Assembly: GCF_030499575.1 (NCBI RefSeq)
Contig: NZ_JASTLC010000001.1
Location: forward strand, 868,001-932,000
DNA length: 64,000 nt
Reading direction: 5' to 3'
DNA from: Streptomyces sp. DG2A-72
GTDB lineage: Bacteria; Actinomycetota; Actinomycetes; Streptomycetales; Streptomycetaceae
Every line of letters begins with the position of its first letter. Positions within the stretch are counted from its first letter, which is position 1. Positions 15,193-23,867 of the stretch are shown piece by piece. A program made the position numbers and the translations under genes. Below the pieces are notes generated by a model that had not been told where the DNA came from, ran no database searches, and worked only from the letters and a program-made list of their open reading frames with translations.

Positions 15193-16974
15193 TCAGTACG
15201 CCGGTTTCAGCGCTCCGCCGGGGAGTTGCTTGCCGTCCTCCCGGGCGACACTGCACAGCACATGGCGGAAACCGGCCTCCCACTCCTCGTCCGTGGAGTA
15301 CCAGCCCCACATCTCGTGTCCCTCCCCGCGGGCCCAGTTGACGCCGTACTTCTCCTGGCACAGGTCTCCCTTGTCGACGCTGTCCGCCGAGCCGTCGCCC
15401 GAGGCCCAGGTCCAGCCGACGATCTGCTCATGGTGGGGCTCGTCGCAGTTCACGAGGGTGTCGGTGACCGTACCGTCGTCCTTCTCCTTGGAGTTGATGC
15501 AGTCCCCCGGGCCCAGCTGGGTGACGTACACCTGGTCGCCGAACTTGCGGAAGTGGCCGAGCGGGCCGCCGATCGTGGCGTTCTTCAGGAAGAGCAGACA
15601 GGCCGCGGCCGGCGGCTCGCTCTGCCCGGTCTCGGGCATGAGGACGTACAGCAGCGGGTCGGCCATGGTGCCGCGCAGCTCCGCGGTGCGCCGGGTGCAC
15701 TCGCTCCGTACGTCCTCGGTGCCGTCCGCCGCGACCGTGGTGATGACCTGTCCCTCGGGGTCGTCGTCGTAGCAGTCGACGAGCTTGAGGCCGGGCCGTC
15801 CCTTGTAGTCCTGGTCCTTCCAGTCGGCGTCGACGCACTGGCCCGGCGTGAGCTCCTCGCGCAGCCGCACCTGCTTGCCGTACGGGTATGCGCCGCGGGT
15901 GATCGACGGGGAGGGAGTCGCGACGGCCTTCGCCTTGACGTCGGGCGTCTTCACGGCGTCCCCGGGGTCGTGGAACGTGGTGGCGCCCAGCGCGAACCCT
16001 GCGCCGCCGACCAGCACGGCGGCGAGCGCCAGCACCACGGTGGTGCGCCCGGCCGGCGTACGGGAGGCGGGGGTGCGGGGTTCCTGTGTCTCGCTCGCGG
16101 ACGGCTCGGGCAGCGGGACGCTCGCCGTCCCGGTCGCTGCCGCTTCGGCGAGCAGTTCGGCCGCCTCCGCAACCGGTATACGGTCCGCCGGGTCCTTCGC
16201 CAGCAGGCCCATGATCACGCGGCTGAGCGGTTCGCTCGCCCGCTGCGGCACGGAGGGTTCCGTGTTCAGTGCGGCGAGGAGGGTGGCATCGAGCGTGTCC
16301 CGCTCGAAGGGGGCGGTGCCCTCGACGGCGGCGTAGAGCGTGACGCCGAGCGAGAACAGGTCGGACGCGGCAGTCGCCTCACCGCCGGACAAACGCTCCG
16401 GAGCCACATAGCCCGGCGTACCCACGACCATGCCGCTCTGGGTGATCCGGGTCTCGCGCAGCCGCAGCGAGATGCCGTAGTCCGTGAGCAGGACCCGGCG
16501 GTCGGCGACGCCCGAATGGTCCGGCGCCAACAGGATGTTGGAGGGCTTCACATCACGGTGGATGATGCCGAGCCGATGCCCGGCACAGAGCGCGTCGAGC
16601 GCGGCGGCCCCGATCCGGGCCACTTCGTCGCTCGGCAGCGGGGCGCGCTCCTTCAGTACGGCGCTCAGGTCGCGCGTCCCCGGCAGGTACTCCATCACGA
16701 TCCACGGGCGGTCGTCGGCCTCCACGACGTCGTACACCGTGATCACGTTCGGGTGCTCGCGCAACTGCGCCGCCTTCAGGGCCTCCTTGCGGCCCCGGCC
16801 GGCGGGGTCGCCGAGGGCGGCCTCCGAGGTGTGCGGTACGTCGATCTCCTTGACCGCGACCTGCACCCGCAGTTCCTGGTCCTCGGCCAGCCACACGCTT
16901 CCGCCACCGCCGGAACCCAGCCGCTGCCGCAGCCGGTACCGCCCGGCGATGACCTGCTCCCGCTCCCCTGCCAC
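15193..16974 (-). CDS. Transmembrane Ser/Thr protein kinase with cysteine-rich outer domain
   Basis: The 593-residue protein starts at a GTG with AGGGGAGAG eight bases ahead (a longer GTG start at 17007 is possible). Kinase motifs: QRLGSGGGGSVWLAED, Lys42 in VAVKE, HRDVKPSNILL with Asp141, and LLTDYGISL, where DYG replaces DFG at 165-167. A transmembrane helix lies near 322-345 (VVLALAAVLVGGAGFALGA). The outer part of about 240 residues has many Cys (GQCVDADW, VDCYDD, SECTRRT, AACLLF, GDCINS, VNCDEPHHEQIVGW, LCQEKYG), a pattern like the DUF4190/septum-formation type of disulfide-bonded surface domain. It faces the same way as the FHA gene and probably forms an operon with it. Confidence 0.9.
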   Translation of the reverse strand: MAGEREQVIAGRYRLRQRLGSGGGGSVWLAEDQELRVQVAVKEIDVPHTSEAALGDPAGRGRKEALKAAQLREHPNVITVYDVVEADDRPWIVMEYLPGTRDLSAVLKERAPLPSDEVARIGAAALDALCAGHRLGIIHRDVKPSNILLAPDHSGVADRRVLLTDYGISLRLRETRITQSGMVVGTPGYVAPERLSGGEATAASDLFSLGVTLYAAVEGTAPFERDTLDATLLAALNTEPSVPQRASEPLSRVIMGLLAKDPADRIPVAEAAELLAEAAATGTASVPLPEPSASETQEPRTPASRTPAGRTTVVLALAAVLVGGAGFALGATTFHDPGDAVKTPDVKAKAVATPSPSITRGAYPYGKQVRLREELTPGQCVDADWKDQDYKGRPGLKLVDCYDDDPEGQVITTVAADGTEDVRSECTRRTAELRGTMADPLLYVLMPETGQSEPPAAACLLFLKNATIGGPLGHFRKFGDQVYVTQLGPGDCINSKEKDDGTVTDTLVNCDEPHHEQIVGWTWASGDGSADSVDKGDLCQEKYGVNWARGEGHEMWGWYSTDEEWEAGFRHVLCSVAREDGKQLPGGALKPAY

Positions 16975-17109
16975 CAGCGTCTCTCCCCTCGGCCGTACGC
17001 GCGCCACGTCACAGAGCGCCCCGCCATGCTCACCCCGTCCGCCCGGGAGCCCTCCCGAAAACGGTGACGAACCACGGTTGATGACGGAGCGTCAGGTTCT
17101 GTACGCCCC

Positions 17110-18543
17110 TCACCTGTTGATCAGGGAACGGAACGCGGCCCGCACATCGGACGTCGACTCGCTGACGTACCTGCTCGACAACGGGCCCGGGTCGATATCG
17201 CCGCCGGTGAAGTACCTGATGACCGCGGGGCAACTGCTACCACTGATCTGGATCTTGCGGTTGGCGACGAGCTTGCCGGTGCGCAGCTCGTAGACCTTCA
17301 CCGGAAGCGCGATCTTGTAGAAGGTCACATAGGTGGTGGCCCCGGAGGACCGGGCCCGGTACGGGCAGGTCTCGACGGAGCTGCCGAAGGTCTCCTCGCC
17401 CATGCAGACCACCAGGACGGCGTCGGTGGGGTCGTTGGCCTTCCAGGAGCCGGGAAGTTTGGCCGAGTAGTCCTCGCCGTACTCGTCGTGGCCGTAGTAG
17501 AGGGCCCGGTTGGCGCCCTTGCTCAGGGGCTTGGCGCCGCTGTACTTCGCCGGGTGGGAGCAGTACTCGGGCTGCGAGTCGGTGCCTCCCGCTAGGAGAC
17601 TGCGGACGTTGGCCAGCTCGATGCTCAGCGTGGCCTTCCTGGCTCCCTTCCGGGCCCTGGCCGCGAGCCCGTCGTCCGGGTACTGGTCCAGCAGCCGCTC
17701 GTAGTGCGCGCGGGCCTGCCTCCAGTCGTCGGTGTCCATCAGATCGTCGCCGCATTCGACGAGCGCGGCGGGCGCGGTCCGCCGGGCCGTCTCGGCGGAC
17801 CGGTCGAGTATGTCGTGGCTGCTCTCGCGGTCGCGGAGCCAGTAGGTGAGGGTGACGGTGTCGCAGGGGTCCTCTGCGGGCAGGGCGCGCAGGAAGTCGT
17901 TGAGGGTCGCTTCGACCGTCTTCTCGTTGCCAGGTTCGGCGAGGACGGAGGCGAGCGTCTCGAAGCCCCGCTCCAGTGCGCCGGTCTCACCGGTCAGCGA
18001 GGAGGCCAGCTGCGCCCGGGCCGTATCCAGCCGACGGCAGTCCTGGACGACCTCGTCACCGCGGGCGCTCAGCGGGGCGTCGGCGACGCGGTGCCCGAAC
18101 CACACCCTGTCCTGGGCGGCCGACACCCCAACGCAGTCGCCGCTCTCGCGAGCCTCGGTGACACTCCCGCCGATCCTCGACGCGTCGTACCGCAGCAGTC
18201 CCGCCGTCAGCAGCACCGGCAGCGTCACCGCGAGCGCGACCAGACGCTGACCGCGCACCGCGCCGCCCCGGCCGGCACCGGCACGCGCCAGGAACCAGCC
18301 GTGCACGGTGACGGCCACCCACCACACCAGCACCACGATCTCGTACGACGTCCGGGCGGTCGACGCGAGCAGCGAGACGACCACGACGGTGACGGCGACG
18401 GAGAACACGGCGAGGCCCCACCGCCGCAGCATCAGATAGCCGACGCCGAGCAGCGAGGCGTTCCCGAGCGCGACGGCCAGCGGATCGTGCGCCCTGGCCC
18501 CGTTCGGCTCGGGCTCCCGCACCACGTAAGTCGATTCATCCAT
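17110..18543 (-). CDS. Multi-pass membrane protein with soluble C-terminal domain, function unknown
   Basis: The 477-residue protein starts at ATG after GGGAAGAGATCAGC. Hydrophobic segments cluster at about 30-130 (NASLLGVGYLMLRRWGLAVF, VAVTVVVVSLLAST, YEIVVLVWWVAVTVHGWFL, LVALAVTLPVLLTAGLLRY), followed by about 345 soluble residues. A helical, tetratricopeptide-like part lies near 270-320 (DDWRQARAHYERLLDQYPDD). The last 150 residues contain four Cys (EYCSHP, VVCMGEETF, VETCPYRA, SSCPAVI). No enzyme motif is seen. Its position just upstream of the second kinase, on the same strand, suggests a sensor or substrate of that kinase; this is inference. Confidence 0.7.
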   Translation of the reverse strand: MDESTYVVREPEPNGARAHDPLAVALGNASLLGVGYLMLRRWGLAVFSVAVTVVVVSLLASTARTSYEIVVLVWWVAVTVHGWFLARAGAGRGGAVRGQRLVALAVTLPVLLTAGLLRYDASRIGGSVTEARESGDCVGVSAAQDRVWFGHRVADAPLSARGDEVVQDCRRLDTARAQLASSLTGETGALERGFETLASVLAEPGNEKTVEATLNDFLRALPAEDPCDTVTLTYWLRDRESSHDILDRSAETARRTAPAALVECGDDLMDTDDWRQARAHYERLLDQYPDDGLAARARKGARKATLSIELANVRSLLAGGTDSQPEYCSHPAKYSGAKPLSKGANRALYYGHDEYGEDYSAKLPGSWKANDPTDAVLVVCMGEETFGSSVETCPYRARSSGATTYVTFYKIALPVKVYELRTGKLVANRKIQISGSSCPAVIRYFTGGDIDPGPLSSRYVSESTSDVRAAFRSLINR

Positions 18544-18602
18544 GCTGATCTCTTCCCGTTCCGTGGGGTGGCCTGGAGCGGCCCCAATCCGGCACCGATG
18601 CG

Positions 18603-19091
18603 TCAGGAAGCGATGTACTCCCACTTCTTGGTGGCCGCGCAGTCCTCGAACCCGAAGCGCTTCGCAGGCGATGCGATCTCCTTCGCCGCCTGCTCGTTGA
18701 TGGACATCTGCATCATGAGCAGCACGTCCTGTCCGGGCCGGAAGTTCTCGAACTGGCCACTCAGGTCCTCGAGCCCGCCGATGTAGACGCCGAGCTTGCC
18801 CAGCCAGGCGTCCAGGTCCTTCTGGCCGGTCTCCGGCTTCGGCATCTTGCGGACCTGTGCGCGCAGGTCCTTCAGCAGGACTGCTCGTTCACGCAACTTC
18901 CGTACGTCGCCCACACCCACGCCCTCGCCGTACGCGAGGTCACCGGTGAACCGGTCGTTGATCTCACGGCACGTCTCGTCGGCGCTCCGGATCAACTCCT
19001 GTTTCGGTGAGCCCGGTCCGGAGGAGCAGCCGGCGACGACCGGCACCACCAGCCCCATGACAGCGGCTGCGACACGCATGACCTTAGGCAT
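18603..19091 (-). CDS. Lipoprotein, function unknown
   Basis: The 162-residue protein has a lipoprotein signal, MRVAAAVMGLVVPVVAGCSS, with the lipobox Cys at about 22. The mature chain is mainly helical: repeated charged heptad-like segments (VRKLRERAVLLKDLRAQVRKM) and two further Cys (DETCREIND, FEDCAATK) that may form a disulfide. This resembles the small helical lipoproteins often found in Streptomyces kinase clusters; no named family can be assigned. It is the first gene of the leftward group 19091 to 14282. Confidence 0.75.
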   Translation of the reverse strand: MPKVMRVAAAVMGLVVPVVAGCSSGPGSPKQELIRSADETCREINDRFTGDLAYGEGVGVGDVRKLRERAVLLKDLRAQVRKMPKPETGQKDLDAWLGKLGVYIGGLEDLSGQFENFRPGQDVLLMMQMSINEQAAKEIASPAKRFGFEDCAATKKWEYIAS

Positions 19092-19208
19092 GCCGTCACG
19101 ATGGCGCGTCCCGTCCGGGAAGGGTCCCGGGCCCCTGGCCGGAGGATCCCGGGCACGGCCCGGCGCCGCCGGCTCCGGGCCGCAGGACCAGAGAACGAGG
19201 AGGGCACG

Positions 19209-19637
19209 ATGACTGGCTCAGCGGACGAGGACCACCCGCCGGAGCGGCTTCCGGCCGAGCGGCCTGGACACGTCAACGGGGCCGCCGCGCTACTGATCCT
19301 TTCCGCACTGATCAGTGGCACCATCGCCGTGAACGACCCGGCGATGACACAGTTCGTGTATCTGCTCCTCTTCATCACGATCGGTGCGGCCCTCCGCTTC
19401 TGCCGCGGCGGGCGCACGGCCCGTGTCGTCGCGACGGTGACGGCCGTGGTCTTCCTGTTCTTTCTGGGCCCGCATGTGCTGTGGGGACTGTCGGACCCTC
19501 GCGGCCCGTTCAGTGAGGAGTACGCGATACGGGCCATCCTCGCCATCGTCACGGCCGGCATCGGCGTAGGTCTCCTCCACTCACCGCCGAGCAGTGCCTA
19601 CTTCCGATCGGCCCGGCCCCGTACCGCCCGCCGGTGA
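19209..19637 (+). CDS. Four-helix membrane protein, function unknown
   Basis: The 142-residue protein starts at ATG after AGGAGGGCACG. A charged N-terminus (TGSADEDHPPERLP) is followed by four hydrophobic segments: AALLILSALISGTIAV, FVYLLLFITIGAALRF, VVATVTAVVFLFFLGPHVLW and AILAIVTAGIGVGLLH. The C-terminus is Arg-rich and cytoplasmic. No motif points to a function. It is divergent from the lipoprotein gene, with 117 bases between the starts. Confidence 0.7.
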   Translation: MTGSADEDHPPERLPAERPGHVNGAAALLILSALISGTIAVNDPAMTQFVYLLLFITIGAALRFCRGGRTARVVATVTAVVFLFFLGPHVLWGLSDPRGPFSEEYAIRAILAIVTAGIGVGLLHSPPSSAYFRSARPRTARR

Positions 19638-19784
19638 GGGGACGAAAACAAGCCAACAGGCGTTAAAACACGGGCAGGTTGGGGGCGCCGGTGCACAGGA
19701 GACGAGGCCCGAGGAATAGCGTAGGCGGCCACGACTGATGTTCGACGGTTTCGTGGTTGTCACTACGTACGCGCAGGAGCGTCC

Positions 19785-20600
19785 ATGACTGATGAGGCAG
19801 CGAACTCCGAGCAGGAGACGCTCTCCAAGATCGACACCTCCGTGCCGCAGTCGGCCCGGATCTGGAACTACTGGCTGGGCGGGAAGGACAACTACGAAGT
19901 CGACCGGGTGGCCGGTGACGCCTTCCGCGAGATCTTCCCCGGCATCGAGACCGGCGCCCGTGCCGCCCGGTACTTCCTCGCCCGCGCCGTGCGTCACCTC
20001 GCCGCCGAGGAGGGCATCCGGCAGTTCCTGGACATAGGCACCGGGCTGCCCAACGTGGACAACACCCACGAGATCGCCCAGCGGGTGGCCCCCGAGTGCA
20101 AGATCGTCTACGTCGACAACGACCCGTTGGTGCTGGCACACGCCCGCGCGCTGCTCACCAGCACCCCGGAAGGGGTCACCAACTATGTCGACGCCGACCT
20201 GCGCGAGCCGAGCACCATCGTGCGGGAGGCCGGGAAGACACTGGACTTCGACCAGCCCATCGCTCTGATGCTGATGGGCATCCTGGGTCACATCGAGGAC
20301 TTCGACGAGGCACGCTCGATCGTGCGGCAGCTGGTGGACGCGCTGCCCGCCGGCAGCTACCTCGTGCACTACGACAGCACCAGCACCAGTGAGTCGTACG
20401 TCAAGGCCATCCAGCAGTACAACGAGGGTGGCTCGATCCCCTACATCCTTCGCAGCCCCGAGCAGATCGAGCGCTACTTCGACGGTCTGGAACTGCTCGA
20501 ACCGGGCGTCGCGTCATGCTCGCGCTGGCGCCCCGACGCCGCCGCCTGGGGCCTGCCCGCGGAGGTGCACCAGTACGGCGGTGTCGCCCTCAAGCGCTGA
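19785..20600 (+). CDS. SAM-dependent methyltransferase, DUF574/Methyltransf_19 family
   Basis: The 271-residue paralogue of the enzyme at 3181-3987 carries the same signatures: SVPQSARIWNYWLGGKDNYE, FLDIGTGLPNVDNTHEIAQ (SAM motif I) and IVYVDNDPLVLAHARALL. Substrate is unknown for the family. It converges with a DUF5753 XRE regulator, repeating the methyltransferase-plus-XRE pairing of the first locus. No strong Shine-Dalgarno is visible; GGAGCGTCC precedes the ATG. Confidence 0.9.
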   Translation: MTDEAANSEQETLSKIDTSVPQSARIWNYWLGGKDNYEVDRVAGDAFREIFPGIETGARAARYFLARAVRHLAAEEGIRQFLDIGTGLPNVDNTHEIAQRVAPECKIVYVDNDPLVLAHARALLTSTPEGVTNYVDADLREPSTIVREAGKTLDFDQPIALMLMGILGHIEDFDEARSIVRQLVDALPAGSYLVHYDSTSTSESYVKAIQQYNEGGSIPYILRSPEQIERYFDGLELLEPGVASCSRWRPDAAAWGLPAEVHQYGGVALKR

Positions 20601-20625
20601 CACCTGCCGGTCGCCGGCCCGTGGA

Positions 20626-21531
20626 TCAGGTTTCCTGGAGGATGCGATGGAGGGTCGTCGCAGTCTCGTCCGGTGATTCGGCCTCGACCACCAGGCGGTT
20701 CATGACATCCCAGTAGCACTCGATCTCGGCGGGCCTGTCGGGGTAGAGCGCGGTGGTGAGCTGCTCGAGGTAGACCACGTCGGGCAGCCGGCCGCCGGGC
20801 AGCCGCAGGATGGTGACCGGACCGCCTTCCGCCGCGTAGCCGCCGGTGCGGAACGGCATGATCTGGACCGTGACCCGCGGGAGTCCGCAGATCTCGATGA
20901 GATGCCTGAGCTGGGCGCGCATCGTGCTGATGCCGCCCACCGGGCGACGCAGCGCCGCCTCGTCGATCACGGCCCAGAACTGAGCCCCCGGACGGCGGTG
21001 CAGGATCCGCTGGCGGGTCATCCGCAATCCGACTCGCCGGTCGATCTCCTCCGCACCGGCACCCGGGTGGGCGAGCCGGATGGCGGCGCGCGCATAGCCG
21101 GGGGTCTGCAGCAGGGCGGGAACGCGTTGGACCTCGAAACAGCGGATGAGGCTCGCCGACTGTTCGGCCCCGAGGTAGGTCTGCATCCAGGTGGGCACCA
21201 CGTCGTTGTAGTACCGCCACCAGGCGGGGGTGTTGGACTCTTCGGCCAGCGCCAGCAAGGTGGCACGTTCGGCCTCGTCGGTGACGCCGTAGAGGGTGAG
21301 CAGATCGGCCACGTCCCGCAGCTTGAACCCGTGGCGGCCGCCCTCCAGTCGGCTGATCTTGGACCGGGAGGCGCGGATCACATGCCCCGCGGCCTCACGC
21401 GAGATGTGCCGCTCCTCCCGCAGCCTGCGCAACCGTGCGCCCAGCACCAGCCGCGGCACTACGGGGCCGGCCGACCCGCCGTCCCCTACCGCACTGTCGG
21501 ACGGGGTACGTGCGGCCTCTTTCATACCCAT
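20626..21531 (-). CDS. XRE-family regulator with DUF5753 domain
   Basis: The protein of about 301 residues has a helix-turn-helix (LRRLREERHISREAAGHVIR, then SKISRLEGGRHGFKLRDV) and a DUF5753 region (TPAWWRYYNDVVPTWMQTYL, VPALLQTPGYARAAI, DVVYLEQLTTALYPDRP). It is a whiJ-type regulator, but no DUF397 partner is adjacent. The start is ambiguous: ATG codons at 21537, 21531 and 21525 are all in frame; I chose 21531 because GGGAGA sits six bases ahead of it. Unlike the first XRE gene, no TTA codon was seen. Confidence 0.88.
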   Translation of the reverse strand: MGMKEAARTPSDSAVGDGGSAGPVVPRLVLGARLRRLREERHISREAAGHVIRASRSKISRLEGGRHGFKLRDVADLLTLYGVTDEAERATLLALAEESNTPAWWRYYNDVVPTWMQTYLGAEQSASLIRCFEVQRVPALLQTPGYARAAIRLAHPGAGAEEIDRRVGLRMTRQRILHRRPGAQFWAVIDEAALRRPVGGISTMRAQLRHLIEICGLPRVTVQIMPFRTGGYAAEGGPVTILRLPGGRLPDVVYLEQLTTALYPDRPAEIECYWDVMNRLVVEAESPDETATTLHRILQET

Positions 21532-21868
21532 CGGCATTCTCCCTGCGGTGAACGCAACTCTGCACACCTACAAGCGCGGCAGCCAGCCATCCTAGGGGCT
21601 GTCCGGTACGCGATCTCCGAATCGCGCCAACCGGCTTGCCCGCAGGGAGAGTTGGGCGGCGTCAGCGCAGTCGGCGCGAACCCGGGCGGGACTCGAACAA
21701 CGAGTGGCTCCGGCGGACGTCGCCCGCCGAGTTGTGCTACGGTTTCTGCGTTGCAGTTGTGGTACCCATGAACCTATGTGCGCCTGACGGGAATGTTTCT
21801 CCATCAGGCGCATTAGTTGTTTTCCCGGCATCTCCGGATGGGGCCTCTGCCTACAGAAGGAGAAAGTC
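21532..21868. other. Intergenic region upstream of the cold-shock gene, 337 bp
   Basis: No gene is supported here. The left end holds the promoter of the XRE gene; the right end holds the promoter and a long structured leader of the cold-shock gene. A TTGCAG (21751-21756) and TATGTG (21775-21780) pair with an 18-base gap is a possible promoter, although it would place part of the hairpin at 21779 upstream of the transcript. A tRNA-like T-arm fragment at 21684-21698 is noted separately and rejected. Confidence 0.5.
21779..21812 (+). promoter_or_regulatory. 5' UTR hairpin of the cold-shock gene
   Basis: TGCGCCTGA (21779-21787) and TCAGGCGCA (21804-21812) form a perfect 9-bp stem with a 16-base loop, ending 56 bases before the Csp start codon. 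Long structured leaders that refold on cooling control translation and stability of csp mRNAs in other bacteria. The stem is specific and lies outside any coding region. A role as a thermosensor or as a terminator/attenuator is inference. Confidence 0.55.
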
Positions 21869-22072
21869 ATGGCACAGGGAACTGTGAAGTGGTTCAACGC
21901 CGAAAAGGGTTTCGGCTTCATTCAGCAGGACGGCGGCGGCCCGGACGTGTTCGCCCACTACTCGAACATCGCGACCCAGGGCTTCCGTGAGCTGCAGGAG
22001 GGCCAGCGGGTCTCCTTCGACGTCACGCAGGGCCAGAAGGGCCCGCAGGCGGAGAACATCGTCCCCGCCTGA
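21869..22072 (+). CDS. Cold-shock domain protein (CspA family)
   Basis: The 67-residue protein is a full-length cold-shock domain. The RNA-binding motifs are RNP1 (EKGFGFIQQ) and RNP2 (DVFAHYSNI), with the usual N-terminus AQGTVKWFN and C-terminus KGPQAENI. These proteins bind single-stranded RNA or DNA and melt secondary structure, acting as RNA chaperones. AAGGAGAAAGTC precedes the ATG, a near-consensus ribosome site. A hairpin sits in the leader, a strong terminator follows, and a DEAD-box helicase gene comes next, a sensible partner in low-temperature RNA handling. Confidence 0.96.
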   Translation: MAQGTVKWFNAEKGFGFIQQDGGGPDVFAHYSNIATQGFRELQEGQRVSFDVTQGQKGPQAENIVPA

Positions 22073-22090
22073 TCGCCGCTCGCGTATCCG

Positions 22091-22131
22091 CTCACCGGGG
22101 TCCGCACCATCAGGGTGCGGACCCCGGTGAG
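22091..22131 (+). terminator. Very strong terminator after the cold-shock gene
   Basis: An 18-bp perfect stem, 22091-22108 pairing with 22114-22131, closes a 5-base loop (ATCAG), 18 bases after the Csp stop. A short GCTGTTTCC follows. It should end most Csp transcripts before the helicase gene 42 bases downstream, so helicase expression would come from read-through or its own promoter. Confidence 0.8.
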
Positions 22132-22172
22132 TGCTGTTTCCAGTGTGTTTTCCAGGAAGGCAGGCAACCGCA

Positions 22173-23789
22173 ATGTCCCGCAGGCCCAATAAGCCGAACC
22201 GGCGCTCGTCGTCACCCCCACCGCCCGCGGCGTCGCCCAGGGAATTCCGGCTGCCGGAAAACACCACACCCGCACTTCCCGCCGTCGAGGACTTCGCCGG
22301 TCTGGACATGCCCGCGGGACTGCTGAAGACCCTTACCGCGCAAGGTGTGACCACCCCCTTCCCCATTCAGGCCGCCACCCTGCCCAACTCGCTCGCCGGC
22401 CGTGATCTGCTGGGCCGTGGACGCACCGGCTCCGGCAAGACCCTCGCGTTCGGGCTCGCGCTCCTGGCCCGCACGGCCGGGCAGCGCGCGGAGCCCAAGG
22501 CACCTCTCGCCCTCGTGCTGGTGCCGACCCGCGAACTCGCCCAGCAGGTGACGGAGGCGCTGACGCCGTACGCGACCGCGGTGAATCTCCGGCTGGCCAC
22601 CGTGGTCGGCGGACTGTCGATCACCAAGCAGGCCGGTACGCTCCGGCGCGGCGCCGAGGTCCTCGTGGCGACGCCCGGCCGACTCAACGACCTCGTGGAA
22701 CGCGGGGACTGCGTGCTCGGCAGCGTCCGCATCACGGTGCTCGACGAAGCCGACCAGATGACCGACATGGGCTTCCTGCCGCAGATCACCAAGCTGATCC
22801 AGCAGGTACAGCCCGACGGGCAGCGCCTGCTCTTCTCGGCCACCCTGGACCGCAACATCGACCGCTTGGTGCAGCGGTTCCTGACCGACCCCGTGGTGCA
22901 CTCCGTGGATCCGTCCGCGGGAGCGGTGACCACGATGGAGCACCACGTGCTCCACCTCCTGGACGAGACCGACAAGAAGGCGGTCACCACGCGCATCGCG
23001 GCCCGTGACGGCCGGGTCATCCTCTTCCTCGACACCAAGCGGTCCGCCGACCGGCTCGCCAAGCGGCTCCTGGCCGTCGGTGTCCGCGCGGCGGCCCTGC
23101 ACGGCGGCCGGTCCCAGCCGCAGCGCAACCGCACCCTGGATCAGTTCAAGAACGGCCAGGTCACCGCGCTGGTCGCGACGAACGTCGCGGCCCGCGGCAT
23201 CCACATCGACGACCTCGACCTCGTCGTGAACGTCGATCCCCCCACCGACCACAAGGACTACCTCCACCGCGGCGGCCGCACGGCCCGCGCCGGCGGCTCC
23301 GGCAGCGTGGTCACCCTGGTCCTGCCCGACCAGAAGCGGGACGTCACCCGTCTCCTGTCCGACGCGGGCATCCGCCCCCGTACCGCCCGCATAACGTCGA
23401 GCGACCCCCACCTGTCCACCATCACCGGCGCCCGTGAGCCTTCCGGCATCGCCGTCACCCTCCCGGTCCCCCAGCCGGAGACACCGACAGCCTCCCGCCC
23501 GAACCGCAAGCCCGGCACCGAGTCCGGCAAGCGCTCCGACCGCCGCCGCAGAAATGGCAACGGCGCGGCCGGAGGAGCGACCGGTGCTGCCCCCGGCACG
23601 GCCGGCCGGAACCCGGACCGCCGAGCCACGGACACCGCCTCGACCGGTGCCGCCTCCGGCAAGGCTCCCCGCCGATCGGGCCGCCGATCGACACCCACCG
23701 GTACCACCACCAGCACCACCGCAACCGGAGCCTCCGGCGCCCGCCGCGCCTCCGCACCCCGGAGCAGCAGGCAACGCTCACCCCGTTGA
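22173..23789 (+). CDS. DEAD-box RNA helicase
   Basis: The 538-residue protein has all core helicase motifs: the Q-motif region (GVTTPFPIQAATLP), Walker A GRGRTGSGKT, PTRELAQQ, TPGRL, DEAD in VLDEADQMTDMGF, SAT in LLFSATLD, ARGIHIDDLDLVVNVD and HRGGRTARAG (motif VI). The last 120 residues are a low-complexity, basic Arg/Pro/Ser/Thr tail typical of RNA-binding extensions. It unwinds RNA duplexes, probably in ribosome assembly or RNA decay at low temperature given the neighbouring cold-shock gene. The ATG at 22173 was chosen because it follows AGGAAGG and precedes the basic SRRPNKPNRRSS start. Confidence 0.93.
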   Translation: MSRRPNKPNRRSSSPPPPAASPREFRLPENTTPALPAVEDFAGLDMPAGLLKTLTAQGVTTPFPIQAATLPNSLAGRDLLGRGRTGSGKTLAFGLALLARTAGQRAEPKAPLALVLVPTRELAQQVTEALTPYATAVNLRLATVVGGLSITKQAGTLRRGAEVLVATPGRLNDLVERGDCVLGSVRITVLDEADQMTDMGFLPQITKLIQQVQPDGQRLLFSATLDRNIDRLVQRFLTDPVVHSVDPSAGAVTTMEHHVLHLLDETDKKAVTTRIAARDGRVILFLDTKRSADRLAKRLLAVGVRAAALHGGRSQPQRNRTLDQFKNGQVTALVATNVAARGIHIDDLDLVVNVDPPTDHKDYLHRGGRTARAGGSGSVVTLVLPDQKRDVTRLLSDAGIRPRTARITSSDPHLSTITGAREPSGIAVTLPVPQPETPTASRPNRKPGTESGKRSDRRRRNGNGAAGGATGAAPGTAGRNPDRRATDTASTGAASGKAPRRSGRRSTPTGTTTSTTATGASGARRASAPRSSRQRSPR

Positions 23790-23797
23790 TCACCTGA

Positions 23798-23815
23798 CGC
23801 CGGCGTTCGCCGGCG
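23798..23815 (+). terminator. Hairpin after the helicase gene
   Basis: CGCCGGCG repeated as an inverted pair around TT lies nine bases after the helicase stop. The practical loop is about 6-8 bases once the inner pairs open. It is GC-only and without a U-tract, but its position fits a terminator. Confidence 0.5.
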
Positions 23816-23867
23816 CTGTGCGACCGTCGCCGAGCACAATCGGGTTGAGCAGCCCCCCGGCACAACT

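Noticed and set aside
21684..21698. tRNA T-arm-like string (GTTCGAGTCCCGCCC on the minus strand)
   Set aside because: The flanking bases do not form a T-stem and no anticodon arm, D-arm or acceptor stem is present. It may be chance or an old integration scar, but there is no second copy to define an attachment site.
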